Assembly: GCA_001839685.1 (NCBI GenBank)
Contig: MLAK01000669.1
Span: 1-64,000 of the forward strand
Reading direction: 5' to 3'
Length of the DNA: 64,000 nt
From: Tritrichomonas foetus
Lineage: Eukaryota; Parabasalia; Tritrichomonadida; Tritrichomonadidae
Shown: one piece after another, positions 49,491-60,600 of the stretch
Numbering within the stretch: the first letter of the stretch is position 1
How the letters are laid out: each line of letters begins with the position of its first letter
Translations under genes and position numbers: made by a program
Notes under the pieces: model-generated
Told to the model about the DNA's origin: nothing
Databases searched by the model: none
The model's input: only the letters and a program-made list of their open reading frames with translations

Positions 49491-51770
49491 ATGACCAGAT
49501 ACTTTATGGAAATTCCAAATGAGAAAGAAAACAAGTTCGCAGAAAATATGCTCGATGCAATTTTACAAGACGACGATACCAAATTTCTCGAATTATTATC
49601 CACCAAAGAGGACGATCCAAACTGCAAGTTCAAAATAACAACGTATAAAATACCAGCCCTTTTACAAGACTGTCCATCTTATTGTTGCGTTTGTTGTTTT
49701 TTTGGCGCCGAAAAATGTTTCGAGGTTTTAGCAAATATTTCGTCAAATATTGATTGGTGCGATTATTCATTCCGATCTCCAATTCATTTCGCTGCAGCTG
49801 GTGGAAATATGAATATCATTCGATCGATCGAATCCAAATTAGGACTCAGTGAAAGCCTTGATAAAAGGAACCTTTCACCTCAACAATACGCAGCATGGTT
49901 TGGACATCTGGATGTTGTTAAATATTTCTACACAAAGGGATTTAAAATGGATCAACAAGTGGGTGGCACTCTATCACCTTTAAAATCAGCAGCACAAAAT
50001 GGTTATTTAGATGTGGTTAAATTTTTGTTAGATGTGGATCTAAAATCTCCAAAAGAATTTCAGGAAAACAATAAACAATTAAATTCTCTTCACTGCGCAT
50101 GTGAAAATGGACATCTACCTGTTGTTCAATATTTAGTGAAGGAAAAACATTATAATGTCAATATGATTGATTCCACAAATAAAAATCCTTTATATTATGC
50201 TTGCCAAAATGGATCAATTGAATGTGTGAAATTTCTTATTGATAGTGGTGCAGTTTATTCCGCTGTCCCATGCAAAAGTTTTTTTATTAATCCATTAATA
50301 CCAGCCATTGAAAACGGGTTTGTGGATGTATCTAAATATTTAATACAGTTACCAGAAATTTCTTATCATGAAAAAGATCAAAGAGGCGAAACAGCTCTAA
50401 CAATTGCCATTCATACATTACGAAAGGAAATTATTGATATTTTGTTTTCAAATAATGTTCTTGATAATTTAGATGATGAATCATATATTGGTGACATTTT
50501 TTGGGGCTTTTTTATTTTCGGAAATATTCAATTGCTTCATTATTTGGAAACAAAAATGACAATTCCATATGACCAATTGTTTTATTCAAATACTATAAAA
50601 CTTAGTTTAGCTATGGAAATTCAGTTTGATGAATTAACTTGGGGTGATGTTTTTATGCAGCAAGCTTCATTATTTGAATGGATTGAATTAATAGAATATT
50701 TTTTATCTATTGGACTAAATTTCAATCGAGTTTGTTTGATGAAAAATATCACCTCAAAAATATTTATGAAGTGGCTGACTGAACAAAAAGGTGTGGATTT
50801 ATCGACTCTTGAGAGTACAGGAAAAACATTTCATTACTATTTAAATAATCCAACCTCAAGTAATATAGTCAACTTATTTACATTTATTCAATATGGAGCA
50901 AAACTTACCAATGAAATTATAGAAAATTATGATTTATTCACAAAAATCTTATTCAATCGTTTTGAGTTTCAATATAAACTTCGATTATTAGAGTTAGCGG
51001 TACTTGCCAAACCAAGTGGCAGTAATATTGCTCAAGCTTTAAAATATATTAAGAATAGATTAATGGGAGATTTGACAGAATTCCAGATGAATACTGTGAA
51101 ATCAATACATGAGAAATGTTTGGAATACCTCAAAGAATGTACAGATGAAAAAATGTTTAAAGATATAATTTATTTTTCTTTAGAGTACGATGAAGACATT
51201 ATCGATGATGTAATTCCTATTTGTAAAAAAGCATGTGGGAACAAATTGGCTATCAAATTAATAAGTTGTGAATATCCAGCTGTCTTTCTTAAATTATACC
51301 AAAATGGAATCCGTTTTAAAGTCGTTAGCCCAACTGATACTTTTGAATTTTTAATAGCTTTCTTATCATTTGTTAATGAAAATAAATCTTTTTTGAAAGT
51401 TAATCATGAAAATAAATTTGATCAAATAGAACAAGCGTTGATCATGTTTTTTGGTTATGCAAGTGGTGAAATTATTTCATCTGTAAATAGAAATTCTAAT
51501 TTTTTGAATATGGATAGAAAATCTCATGGAAATCTTATTGATTTGTTTTTATTTTTGAAGTTTTTCAAACTGTTATTATTTGTGTATGAAAGAGTTGGCG
51601 AAATATTATATCCATTAGAAATGAGTGAACCCGAGTTTTATGAATCGATTAAAAAATCAGGTCATCATAAATTAATTAAATATGTTGATAGATATCATCA
51701 TAAGAATAAAGTTGGAGATGGTTTTGGAAATGATGCGAAATTTTATAATAGTGATATCAGTGACGAGTAA
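49491..51770 (+). CDS. Ankyrin-repeat protein
   Basis: 759 residues. About seven ankyrin repeats lie between residues 85 and 330. The clearest are SPIHFAAAGGNMNIIRS, SPQQYAAWFGHLDVVKYF, SPLKSAAQNGYLDVVKFLL, NSLHCACENGHLPVVQYL and NPLYYACQNGSIECVKFLI. The remaining 400 residues are helical without a recognised domain. A Cys cluster (CPSYCCVCCFFG, about 56-67) precedes the repeats. There is no signal peptide or membrane helix. Ankyrin proteins form one of the largest trichomonad families and usually mediate protein binding; the partner is unknown. Met7 (49509) is a possible alternative start, as no Inr-like motif sits close upstream. Confidence 0.85.
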   Translation: MTRYFMEIPNEKENKFAENMLDAILQDDDTKFLELLSTKEDDPNCKFKITTYKIPALLQDCPSYCCVCCFFGAEKCFEVLANISSNIDWCDYSFRSPIHFAAAGGNMNIIRSIESKLGLSESLDKRNLSPQQYAAWFGHLDVVKYFYTKGFKMDQQVGGTLSPLKSAAQNGYLDVVKFLLDVDLKSPKEFQENNKQLNSLHCACENGHLPVVQYLVKEKHYNVNMIDSTNKNPLYYACQNGSIECVKFLIDSGAVYSAVPCKSFFINPLIPAIENGFVDVSKYLIQLPEISYHEKDQRGETALTIAIHTLRKEIIDILFSNNVLDNLDDESYIGDIFWGFFIFGNIQLLHYLETKMTIPYDQLFYSNTIKLSLAMEIQFDELTWGDVFMQQASLFEWIELIEYFLSIGLNFNRVCLMKNITSKIFMKWLTEQKGVDLSTLESTGKTFHYYLNNPTSSNIVNLFTFIQYGAKLTNEIIENYDLFTKILFNRFEFQYKLRLLELAVLAKPSGSNIAQALKYIKNRLMGDLTEFQMNTVKSIHEKCLEYLKECTDEKMFKDIIYFSLEYDEDIIDDVIPICKKACGNKLAIKLISCEYPAVFLKLYQNGIRFKVVSPTDTFEFLIAFLSFVNENKSFLKVNHENKFDQIEQALIMFFGYASGEIISSVNRNSNFLNMDRKSHGNLIDLFLFLKFFKLLLFVYERVGEILYPLEMSEPEFYESIKKSGHHKLIKYVDRYHHKNKVGDGFGNDAKFYNSDISDE

Positions 51771-52675
51771 AAGATTTTTCAAATAAATTGTGCATGAATA
51801 GATTAATAAAGTATATTAGATAATTTTTTCTGAGATTTTTTCGATATAAATATAATTTAACTGTAGGAACATTAAATCATATAAAAATTTTTGGTTTAAT
51901 CTTGTTTTTCTTCAAGATAATAGCAATATTATTCATCATAAAGTGATTATATAATTGTGTTGAAATTTTGACATAAATCTCATGAAATAAAATCAAAATT
52001 TAAATGGTCAGTTCATAAACTTTTTATATTCATCGTTTTCATCTCATATTTAAATATGTAAAATTCAGAGGTGAAACTTCAGGGATTTTTTTGCTTGATA
52101 AACTGATTTTAAGCAATTTTCTCTGGAACCTTAGCTTATTGTATTTTGCAAAATCTCTTTTTGAAAGATGTTGTGATGAATGGTCAATACACTTCAGAAA
52201 TTAAAAGAAAATAATTCAATAGTTTTTGACAATAAAAAGATAGTTCATGAAAAGTCAATTTATCTCGATCAACATAAGTATATTTGCATTAAAATTTCGT
52301 ACTTAGGATTCTTATATTAATATAAAATTTTTCATTCATAACTATAATATCCAAACAATCGAAAATTTGGAGTGAATTCATGATGAAAATTTTAGGAGAA
52401 ATTTTTGAAGTTTCTTTCAAAATATAGGATTTGATCATACAATATTCAATAAATATTCAATTTTTTCAATGTTCAAAATGAACGAATGTTTGCTTTCTTT
52501 TTTCTCGATAATTCATCATCATAAGGTAATAATTCCATAATATTTATTTCTTCACAAAAAATGTCACGTTATTGTTTTTGCCAACAATTGTCACATTTTT
52601 ACCATTGGTAAAAAATCAATTCATTTATTTAACCTTAACCGCTTATTATTTCGCCTATTAAAAAACAAAAAAGAA
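51771..52675. other. Intergenic DNA, no gene seen
   Basis: AT-rich spacer. It ends with the promoter region of the IBD gene, where TCATT at 52621-52625 and TCACA at 52591-52595 are candidate Inr motifs. Confidence 0.55.
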
Positions 52676-53743
52676 ATGTTCTTTGAGCATTTCCCAACTC
52701 GCGGCTCCACACCGCGGAATATTAGTACAAGTTATCAAAACGACCCACTCATCTACAAACTCTGTCCATCCGATCAAGCTGAATACATGCATTTACTTAA
52801 TATGTTCGCATTTTCAAACGATCGAAACAAAAGGAATCTCGGAATGCCAACATTTATCAAACATCTTTCAATGATACATGCGTTTGTTTGTCGCGGTGAC
52901 GCTTACGATTCGCTTCGTGGCCTCGTCTGTGGCATCGAATTTGGTTTTTCCACATTTCTCATCAACACAGGCCGTCTCAAAAAGTTAATGTATCGTTCAA
53001 AAAGTTGTATGAATGGCTGTTTTCAAAAATTGGGATATTCTGTTTGCAGACCAGCTCATGATATAACAACACTATTCGCCCAAATACTTCCCGGATTCGG
53101 TGGACACATGTTCACATCGAGACAATGGTGCGTCCGAAAGGCCGGCGAAAATTCGGCGTTATGCTTCATTCCAAATATTAAGATTGAAATAGCAGCTACT
53201 GCTGAAAAAGGATCATCTATTCCTTCTTCACCTCTTTTAGAGGGAGAAGAAAATCCAGAAAGTGCTCAAACTCAAAATAACTCATTAACTCAAAATCAAA
53301 ATAAACCCAAAAAAATTGTGAGCAATTTTCATATAACAAGTCAGTTCAATAACAATAGCTTTATTCAAGGAACTATTAATAATATTCCTAATATTAACTC
53401 ATGCATGAATCCTTATTTTATAAATCAAACCTTTGTAAATCCACCATCTATGGCCATTATCAATCCAATCAATATTCCTAATAATACTATCAATACTCGT
53501 AGCAATAATAATAGTTATTCTGAGACTCCACCTAGTATGAATGATCAAGCCATAGTTGTTGATAGTATAAATAATAATCCTATTCAAAATAGTGAAGAAA
53601 ATTATGTTGTTGAAGAAAATGCAAATAAGGATTGTCCTAATGCTTCTTTCATCTTCGACATACAATCACTGCTCAATCACCAGACACCCAGCGGCGACAT
53701 TCATCGGATGCCGCTCGCTTCGTTGCCACCATTACGTTGCTAA
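52676..53743 (+). CDS. Initiator-binding (IBD-domain) transcription factor, IBP39-like
   Basis: 355 residues. Residues about 30-170 match the IBD, the winged-helix-like DNA-binding domain of T. vaginalis IBP39. Characteristic stretches are LRGLVCGIEFGFSTFLINT, LKKLMYRSKSCMNGCFQKLGY and the terminal FTSRQWCVRK. IBP39 binds the Inr element found at most trichomonad protein genes and helps recruit RNA polymerase II, so this protein should act in the nucleus on motifs like those listed here. The rest (175-355) is Asn/Ser-rich and probably disordered, with a short conserved-looking C-terminus. IBD genes occur in many copies in trichomonads, so it may be a specialised paralogue rather than IBP39 itself. 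Confidence 0.8.
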   Translation: MFFEHFPTRGSTPRNISTSYQNDPLIYKLCPSDQAEYMHLLNMFAFSNDRNKRNLGMPTFIKHLSMIHAFVCRGDAYDSLRGLVCGIEFGFSTFLINTGRLKKLMYRSKSCMNGCFQKLGYSVCRPAHDITTLFAQILPGFGGHMFTSRQWCVRKAGENSALCFIPNIKIEIAATAEKGSSIPSSPLLEGEENPESAQTQNNSLTQNQNKPKKIVSNFHITSQFNNNSFIQGTINNIPNINSCMNPYFINQTFVNPPSMAIINPINIPNNTINTRSNNNSYSETPPSMNDQAIVVDSINNNPIQNSEENYVVEENANKDCPNASFIFDIQSLLNHQTPSGDIHRMPLASLPPLRC

Positions 53744-54942
53744 TGAAATAAATTAATAAAAAGTATTTAATTATGGCACTTTTTTTAAAGCATGTTTTCT
53801 GTTTATAAAACCAATCACCATAGATGATATCATGATATAGAATTTATCATTTAATTTCGTAATAACGTTTCTTTTATTTTTTCAATATTTTATTCTTTTG
53901 TGAACAATTAAAAAGAAACAACATTATTTGAAAGAAAACCACTTTTTCCTTTAAAAAGTTGCCTTTTGAAAATTTCAAATGAATCATTATTTCAATGCAT
54001 TTTAGTACAAAGTTGAATAAGAGCACTTCACTGTGTTGAATCTCTCAAATTCAATATATATTGAATTTCCAATGCAACCATGAAATTGAATGGTGGATTT
54101 CGGAAACCAATTCCGCTAAAGTTGCATCACAAAACAATGTGGGAAAGTTTGTGAACGATTCATAATTATTTATAGTTGAGCTTATCTATTAAAAAGGTAA
54201 GACAAGCTTTACTTCTTTGATGAAATATCGCGAGAAGGACCATCTCTCCAAATAATGTCGACCAACAATATTCTATATTCTCAGTGAATTTTAAAAGAAG
54301 ACTTATTTTAAGAAACATATTGAAGATTCTTATTTCTAATTCATGAATGAATAAGAGCCCAAAACGAAAATTGACACAAAGACGATAGAATAAATTTGAC
54401 ACACAACCATCTTCATTCTCTTGAATTCTAGAGACGAATACATATAAAATTGGTGTGATATTGTTCAAAAATATTTTACATTATATAGGTTATATAAATT
54501 ATCGATCAAAACCATTAATTCCTTTATTTCAAACAAGATATTGGTATTTTGATTTCGTACTAAACAAATTGAATAGACTATTGAAAAAAGAGCGTGTTAA
54601 TATTTCTGTACATTAGCGGATAGTGGAATCAGTATTAAGACTAGAAAACTCAGTAAATATTGCGGATTGCTAATTTGAAGATAATTTGCGGAATTTGCAA
54701 AGAATTTCAAAAATTCAGACCATTATTTTGAAATTCATAACCTATAGAATAATTCAATTGATTATTTTCTGCATCTCATTGTTACTTTGAAATTTACTTG
54801 GTTACTCTTTTAAATTTCACAAGTATTTGAAATATCTTTTGTTAAGGTATTCAATCTTTTCTCCATTCATTTAAAAAATTTCGTCGCTTTAATCACAAAA
54901 AAAGATTCAATTCATTCAATTTTAATTTAATCTTCTTTCACT
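53744..54942. other. Intergenic region with a possible gene relic
   Basis: 1.2 kb without a convincing gene. A minus-strand frame at 54166-54468 (100 codons, opening with TTG rather than ATG) has a protein-like helical composition and might be a decayed fragment. Confidence 0.45.
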
Positions 54943-54947
54943 TCATT
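54943..54947 (+). promoter_or_regulatory. Putative Inr of the CAMK-like kinase gene
   Basis: TCATT with A(+1) 11 nt before the ATG at 54956. Confidence 0.55.
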
Positions 54948-54955
54948 CTTCACTA

Positions 54956-56182
54956 ATGAGCTTCAACCAAAATAGCTTCGCTGATACAGTTGATCATATT
55001 CCAACATTGGAACAACATTACCCACTTCGATCACCAGTAGGTTCGCATGAATCCTCACGATTTGCATCTTCAAGAACAGATGCAACAAATTTGCCAGAAG
55101 AGTTTTACCAAAAGTATCAAGTTATTGAATATGTTGCCAGTGGACTCACTGCTTCTGTTTACAAAGCAGTTTGCACACAATCTCATCAAATCGTTTGCGC
55201 CAAAATCATCAACAAGGCTGTTTATGAAGAATGTTATGAAGAAGTAAATTCATTCAGTTTAAACGCCGCACAAGAAGCCAAAATAATGAAACAATTCAAT
55301 CATCCAAATATTCCAAGATTACTTGACTTCTTTGAAAACAGTGATAAGGCCTGCATTGTAATGGAATTCAAAGATGGAAAAACATTACTAGAATTGATTA
55401 ACGATGGTACTGATTCGGCACTTTCAAATCTGGTAATTCATCATCTCTTTGTCCAACTTGCTCAAGCAGTCACATATATTCATACATGTGGCTTCTGCCA
55501 TCGTGATATCAAGCCAGAAAACATTCTAGTTGATGATCATTATCAGCTTGCTTTGATTGATTTTGGTTTTTGCGCACCAATCAATTCAAAAGCAAAAACA
55601 TTGGACGAATCAAAAAACTTATCAAATGTTTGTGGAACATCACTTTATCTTGCACCAGAAGTCATATTGGACGAAAGATACAATGGCTCACTTGCTGACA
55701 TGTGGTCACTTGGAATTGTCCTCTATACAATGGTTTACAAAGGAGTTCCTTATGAATTAGAAGAGCATGAATTCGATCAAGATGAAATAATTTTTGAAAA
55801 AATCGTTAGATATTCATATGAACATGAGATTCTCACAAATCGAAACACTTCAAGATTAGAAGGAATCACATTCTTCTGCAGAGATCTCTTGAAGAAATTA
55901 TTGGAACCAAACACAGAGAAAAGACTCCAATCTTGTGATCTTTTCTTTCATCCTTATATTTCTGTTGAAAACAACGGAAATCAACTCACAAAAGCAATGA
56001 CTGATCTTCCAAGATACATCAAACAAAGCATTCCAATTCAAGAAGTAAAAACATCAATATGCAATCATAAAAGTATCACCATCGAAAATAGGGGATTGTT
56101 GGCAAATAAAATGAAGAAAAATAATAGTCCAATATTCGTTCCAAGACCACAAAATGTTCCTTTTTTGAAAATGAAGTTTTGA
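54956..56182 (+). CDS. CAMK-like serine/threonine protein kinase, catalytically intact
   Basis: 408 residues. The kinase domain runs from about 54 to 335. K83 (CAKI), E108 in helix C, HRD (182-184) with IKPEN, DFG (202-204), a CGTSLYLAPE activation segment (APE 233-235) and DMWSLGIVLY are all present, so it should be active. The glycine loop is relaxed (ASGLTAS, only the second Gly kept). HRDIKPEN and the APEV form point to the CAMK/SNF1-like group. The N-terminal 50 residues and the C-terminal 70 are Ser-rich and basic, probably regulatory. No calmodulin-binding segment is obvious. It contrasts with the two pseudokinases in the same window. Confidence 0.88.
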   Translation: MSFNQNSFADTVDHIPTLEQHYPLRSPVGSHESSRFASSRTDATNLPEEFYQKYQVIEYVASGLTASVYKAVCTQSHQIVCAKIINKAVYEECYEEVNSFSLNAAQEAKIMKQFNHPNIPRLLDFFENSDKACIVMEFKDGKTLLELINDGTDSALSNLVIHHLFVQLAQAVTYIHTCGFCHRDIKPENILVDDHYQLALIDFGFCAPINSKAKTLDESKNLSNVCGTSLYLAPEVILDERYNGSLADMWSLGIVLYTMVYKGVPYELEEHEFDQDEIIFEKIVRYSYEHEILTNRNTSRLEGITFFCRDLLKKLLEPNTEKRLQSCDLFFHPYISVENNGNQLTKAMTDLPRYIKQSIPIQEVKTSICNHKSITIENRGLLANKMKKNNSPIFVPRPQNVPFLKMKF

Positions 56183-56553
56183 GAATTGGTTCTATATAGT
56201 ATATGATATTATATTTGTTTGTATGTTTAGTAAATTTTTTTATATATTAATCATGATTTTTTATTTGTTTTTTTGCCATGATCTAGATTTGTGAAATGAG
56301 GTGATCAATGTTTGAATAATCAGGAAAGAATAATTTATCAACTTCATGACATTCTATTAATGAATAGATTGGTGAACTAATAAATGATCAATCCGAAATG
56401 TTCTATTCACGAGTTTATTTTTGTGTGAGCTAATAAATCACTCAAATTGATCTATGAAAAAGCGAAGAAATTTGCTTCAATAAATCTGTTTTTTTCCCAA
56501 AGTTTCTGGAATATTTAAACGGCCATTTAAAATATCTAAATACATTGATACCA
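56183..56553. other. Intergenic DNA, no gene seen
   Basis: Short AT-rich spacer between two plus-strand genes. No repeat or RNA gene seen. No clear Inr-like motif is near the EB1 start. Confidence 0.6.
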
Positions 56554-57489
56554 ATGTCGAAGCCTATGGGTATGATGAGTGGATGCTATTTTATTGGCAG
56601 AGCAGAGTTACTTGAATGGGTTAATGAACTACTTCAACTAGATTATAACAAAGTTGAAGACACTTCAAATGGTGCAGCTTTTTGCCAAATAATTGATTCT
56701 ATTCATCCTGGAACAGTTGCACTAGGGAGGGTGAATTATAATGCTGTTAGTGAATCAGAAATGGTGGAAAACTATAAAATTCTTCAAGATGCTTTTGATA
56801 AAAATGGAATAACGCAATATATGGATGTTCCAACACTTATTAAGGGAAGATATATGGCTGCTTTAGAGTTATTTCAATGGATTCATGGATACTATGAACA
56901 GGTTGGAGGTAATCCTGATTATGATGCAGTTGCAAGAAGAAAACAAACAAGATGTAAAGAACCTAATGCACGAGGAAGAATTAACAAGAAACCTGCTGGA
57001 ATGGCTAAACGAGCAGGAGGAATCCCACTTGAACCTTCATCAAAAAATGCAAAAGGGAGAATAGGTGGAATTCCAAATGGATCACAAGCCAAAGGACCAA
57101 ATAAAGCTGAAAAAGGAAATGAGCAAAACATACCAGCTGCTTCAAAGAAACCTTTACCAAAAAGCAAAGTCACAAAAGAAGAACCAAAGCCCAAAACAAC
57201 CAAGCAAGCAAAAACAACAGATAAGGAAGAAAATAATTCAAAAAATAAAGAACAAGGTGACTCATCTAAAGTGAAGGAATTGAACTCTAAAATTGCTGAA
57301 CTTCATGAAGAAATTCAACAAATGAACCAAGAGAGAGACTTTTATTATGAAAAATTACGTAGAATAGAAGATTTCTGTCAAGAAAACGAAGAAATCGATA
57401 TCATTGGACAGGTTCTTTCAATTCTATATGAAGCAGATGAAGAAAAAGGTTTTATGCCACCTGAAGATGAAGAAGACGAAGATGACTAA
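56554..57489 (+). CDS. EB1: EB1-family microtubule plus-end protein
   Basis: 311 residues from the ATG at 56554; a frame three codons longer begins with TTG. The calponin-homology domain (about 10-125) shows the EB1 signatures LLEWVNELL, VENYKILQDAF and KGRYMAALELFQWIHGYY. A basic Pro/Lys/Gly-rich linker (125-235) follows, typical of EB1 and able to bind the microtubule lattice. The coiled coil and EB1 C-terminal motif cover about 240-300 (RDFYYEKLRRIEDFCQE, then IGQVLSILYEADE). The tail ends EDEEDEDD and lacks the EEY/F ending used by CAP-Gly partners. EB1 tracks growing microtubule ends, in trichomonads presumably in the axostyle, pelta, flagella and mitotic spindle. Confidence 0.92.
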   Translation: MSKPMGMMSGCYFIGRAELLEWVNELLQLDYNKVEDTSNGAAFCQIIDSIHPGTVALGRVNYNAVSESEMVENYKILQDAFDKNGITQYMDVPTLIKGRYMAALELFQWIHGYYEQVGGNPDYDAVARRKQTRCKEPNARGRINKKPAGMAKRAGGIPLEPSSKNAKGRIGGIPNGSQAKGPNKAEKGNEQNIPAASKKPLPKSKVTKEEPKPKTTKQAKTTDKEENNSKNKEQGDSSKVKELNSKIAELHEEIQQMNQERDFYYEKLRRIEDFCQENEEIDIIGQVLSILYEADEEKGFMPPEDEEDEDD

Positions 57490-57610
57490 ATAGAAATCCT
57501 ATTTTTTTCAATATTTTATTTTCCTTTGGAACTCTATATTCATTTTTTCAATAAGAAATTCATATGATGAAAAGAATGATGAAAATAAATTGTTGATATT
57601 TGGAGTGAGT

Positions 57611-57629
57611 AACCGCTATGATAGCGGTT
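57611..57629. repeat. Perfect 8 bp palindromic stem with the RTEL1 ATG in its loop
   Basis: aaccgctatgatagcggtt folds into an 8 bp stem with the 3 nt loop TGA. The ATG at 57618-57620 straddles the stem-loop junction. Confidence 0.6.
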
Positions 57630-60600
57630 TTGACAGTTATGAATACCAATATTGGAGGAGTTGATGTGGATTTTCCATATCATGCATATATCCTTCAAAT
57701 AGATTATATGAAGTGTGTAATTGACTCGTGTAATCAAGGAAAATATGCATTATTGGAGTCACCAACAGGAACAGGAAAAACTTTGTCACTTTTATGCTCT
57801 TTATTATCTTGGAAAAGAAAATATGATGAAATTGATAAAAAAACACAAATTATATATTCATCAAGAACTCATTCACAGCTTTCTAATGTCATCACAGAAT
57901 TAAAAAAGACTATTTTTCGACCAAGTGTTTCACAAATTGCTGCTCGTTCTCACTTATGCTTAATTCCAAGCATTAAAGCAAGTGACTCTTCTTCTCAATC
58001 TCGAAAATGTCGAGACTTAAGAAAAGAGAAGAAATGCGAATTTGTAGATGATAATTGTATAGAACGAGCATGCAATGAATTACTTGAGCCATTGCTTGAT
58101 ATTGAAGACTTTGTTTCATGTTGTAAATCAGCAAATGCTTGTCCGTATTTTGTATCACAAAAACTTGCTGAAAAAAGTGATTTAATACTCACACCTTACA
58201 CTTATATTGTTGATCCTGCTGTAAGAAACAATTTATCGCCGGCGTTATTTCGAGACAATGTTCTTGTTATTGATGAAGCACATAATTTTCCTGATCAATG
58301 TTGTGATGATTTTTCTATTTCTTTAGGTATTGAAGCCATCAATAAAGTTTCCCAAACAATGCAGAAAATGGAAGGTCCAGAAATTAGTGATTTTATTCGA
58401 GGAAGTGTAACTTTAGATTTAGCTTCATTACATTCAGCATCCCAGAAATTAAACTATTTGTATGAAAAAATGAAGGAATTAATCTCTAATCAAAATGGTC
58501 CTAATATTAAACAGAGCTCAAATTTTACAGGGAATAGCTACATTTTAGAAAAATCATCATTTTGGTTTAATTTACTTGAAAATTGTGGAATTAATATTCA
58601 GAATATCAATGGGTTGGTTTTTCTATTATATTCTTTAAATGAAAGTCAAGTTTCTTTAGGCTTAACAGATGTCGTTTATTTCGACCAAATTTTGAAATTT
58701 TTGAAATTATTATATCCTCCTGATCTGACTGAACGTGATAAACTTAAAAATATCAACTATATCGATGATCATTATGCTATTTGTTTAACAATGACTGGAA
58801 TCATAAACATTTACTGCTTTTCACCTGCAGTTGCTTTCAAACAAATTGTTGATCTTATTCCCAAAACAATAATATTAACATCAGGTACTATTTCACCGTT
58901 TGACACTTTTATGGAATCTTTTAAGTTTAAATTTCCAATCATTCTTGAAAATCCGCATATCGCAAGTCCAGATAACTTATTTGTAGCTATTTCCACACAT
59001 GGAAAAGCGGGAAAACTTTTTCAGTTTACTTATTCAAACAAAAATGATATCAAAATGAAAGAAGATTTCTCTGTTTGTTTGAGTGAGGCCATGAAAATCA
59101 CTCCATGTGGATTTCTGACTTTTTTCCCTTCGTTTTTCTTTCTTGAAGAAATCAATCCAATCATTCGAAAGAAAAATGAATCATCAAAGCATTTGATATG
59201 TGAGCCACGTGATCAAAGGTTTGTGAAAAATGCTCTAAATTCATTCAAACAGTATGCATTAAAACCTTCATCTAATGCTAATACGAAAGGAGGTGCAGCT
59301 TTATTTGCGGTTTGTAGAGGGAAAATGTCAGAAGGGCTCGACTTTTCGAATGATTTTGCGAGATGCGTTTGTATTGTTGGAATTCCTTTTCCAAGTATTA
59401 GTGATCTAAAAATTGACATTCATAAACAATGGTTAGAAAAAAAACAAAAAGGAAATGGATCCAAATGGTATATTGAAATGGCAATGAGGGCCGTAAATCA
59501 AGCTATTGGTCGAGCAATAAGGCATAAAGATGATTATGCTGCTGTAATAATGTTTGATCAGCGTTTTGTTGGATTCGCACATATGATATCAAAATGGATA
59601 AAACCATCAATTCGTGTTTTCCAAGATTGGAATAGTATTGAATCAAGATTAAAACAATTTTTCCAATCTCATCGAAAAACGTCCTTTCTCGAAGATGACT
59701 CTGAAGATTTTCCATCCCAACTCTTGCACTCATCACAATATGTAGTTTCCAATATCCCGGATGACATTAAAAACCCAATAAATAACATTATCAGCAGTGA
59801 TTCACTAGATTCCAATGATTATTCAATTCATGCGAATTCTTTTCACTCAAGTGAACTTCATGATTCTATCCAATTTTCAAATTCAGTTAGTAATGATAAT
59901 TCGGTTGAACAACATGACTCAATTAAATCACATAGCTCCATTGACTCACATAAATCTATTGAACAAGACTCTTTAGAATTTCATGATATTAAAGAATATA
60001 ATGAATTATATTCTGTTCAAAGTAAGAGCCCACACCATCATTCTCTTTCAGAATCACAAAACTCTTCATTTGGTTTCTTACCAAGTTTTAATGCATCAAA
60101 TACACCATGCAATTCTAATACTGGCTCATCCACTTCTTCATTAAGAAATCCAACTATTTCATCTCACAATGATATTAATCCCTCAAATGAAAGTTCATCA
60201 AATCCCATTCCATTTTCTCAAAAACTAGAAGATAAAACTTACTCAGAATCATCATCTGAATACTATTTTGATGCTTCACTTCAATCAACATTTGCTTTGA
60301 CAGATTCAACAGATTCATATGATTTACATTCACCAACTGCCCAAACAATAACATCATATTCTTCATTATCTCCTTCTTCACTTCAATGTGGACAACCGCA
60401 CAAAAGAGCGAGCCAGAGAAAACACATTCATTTTGCTCAAGATGCTCCACCAACATCCCAATATTTACTTAACAGTGACACATCACCAAAAAGAGATAGT
60501 TCTCACTCACATATAATTAACAATAATAATAAAAATATTATTCATGAAGACAACATTGAAATTCCTTTACCAGCATTCAGTGAAGAAAACCAAACCGAAA

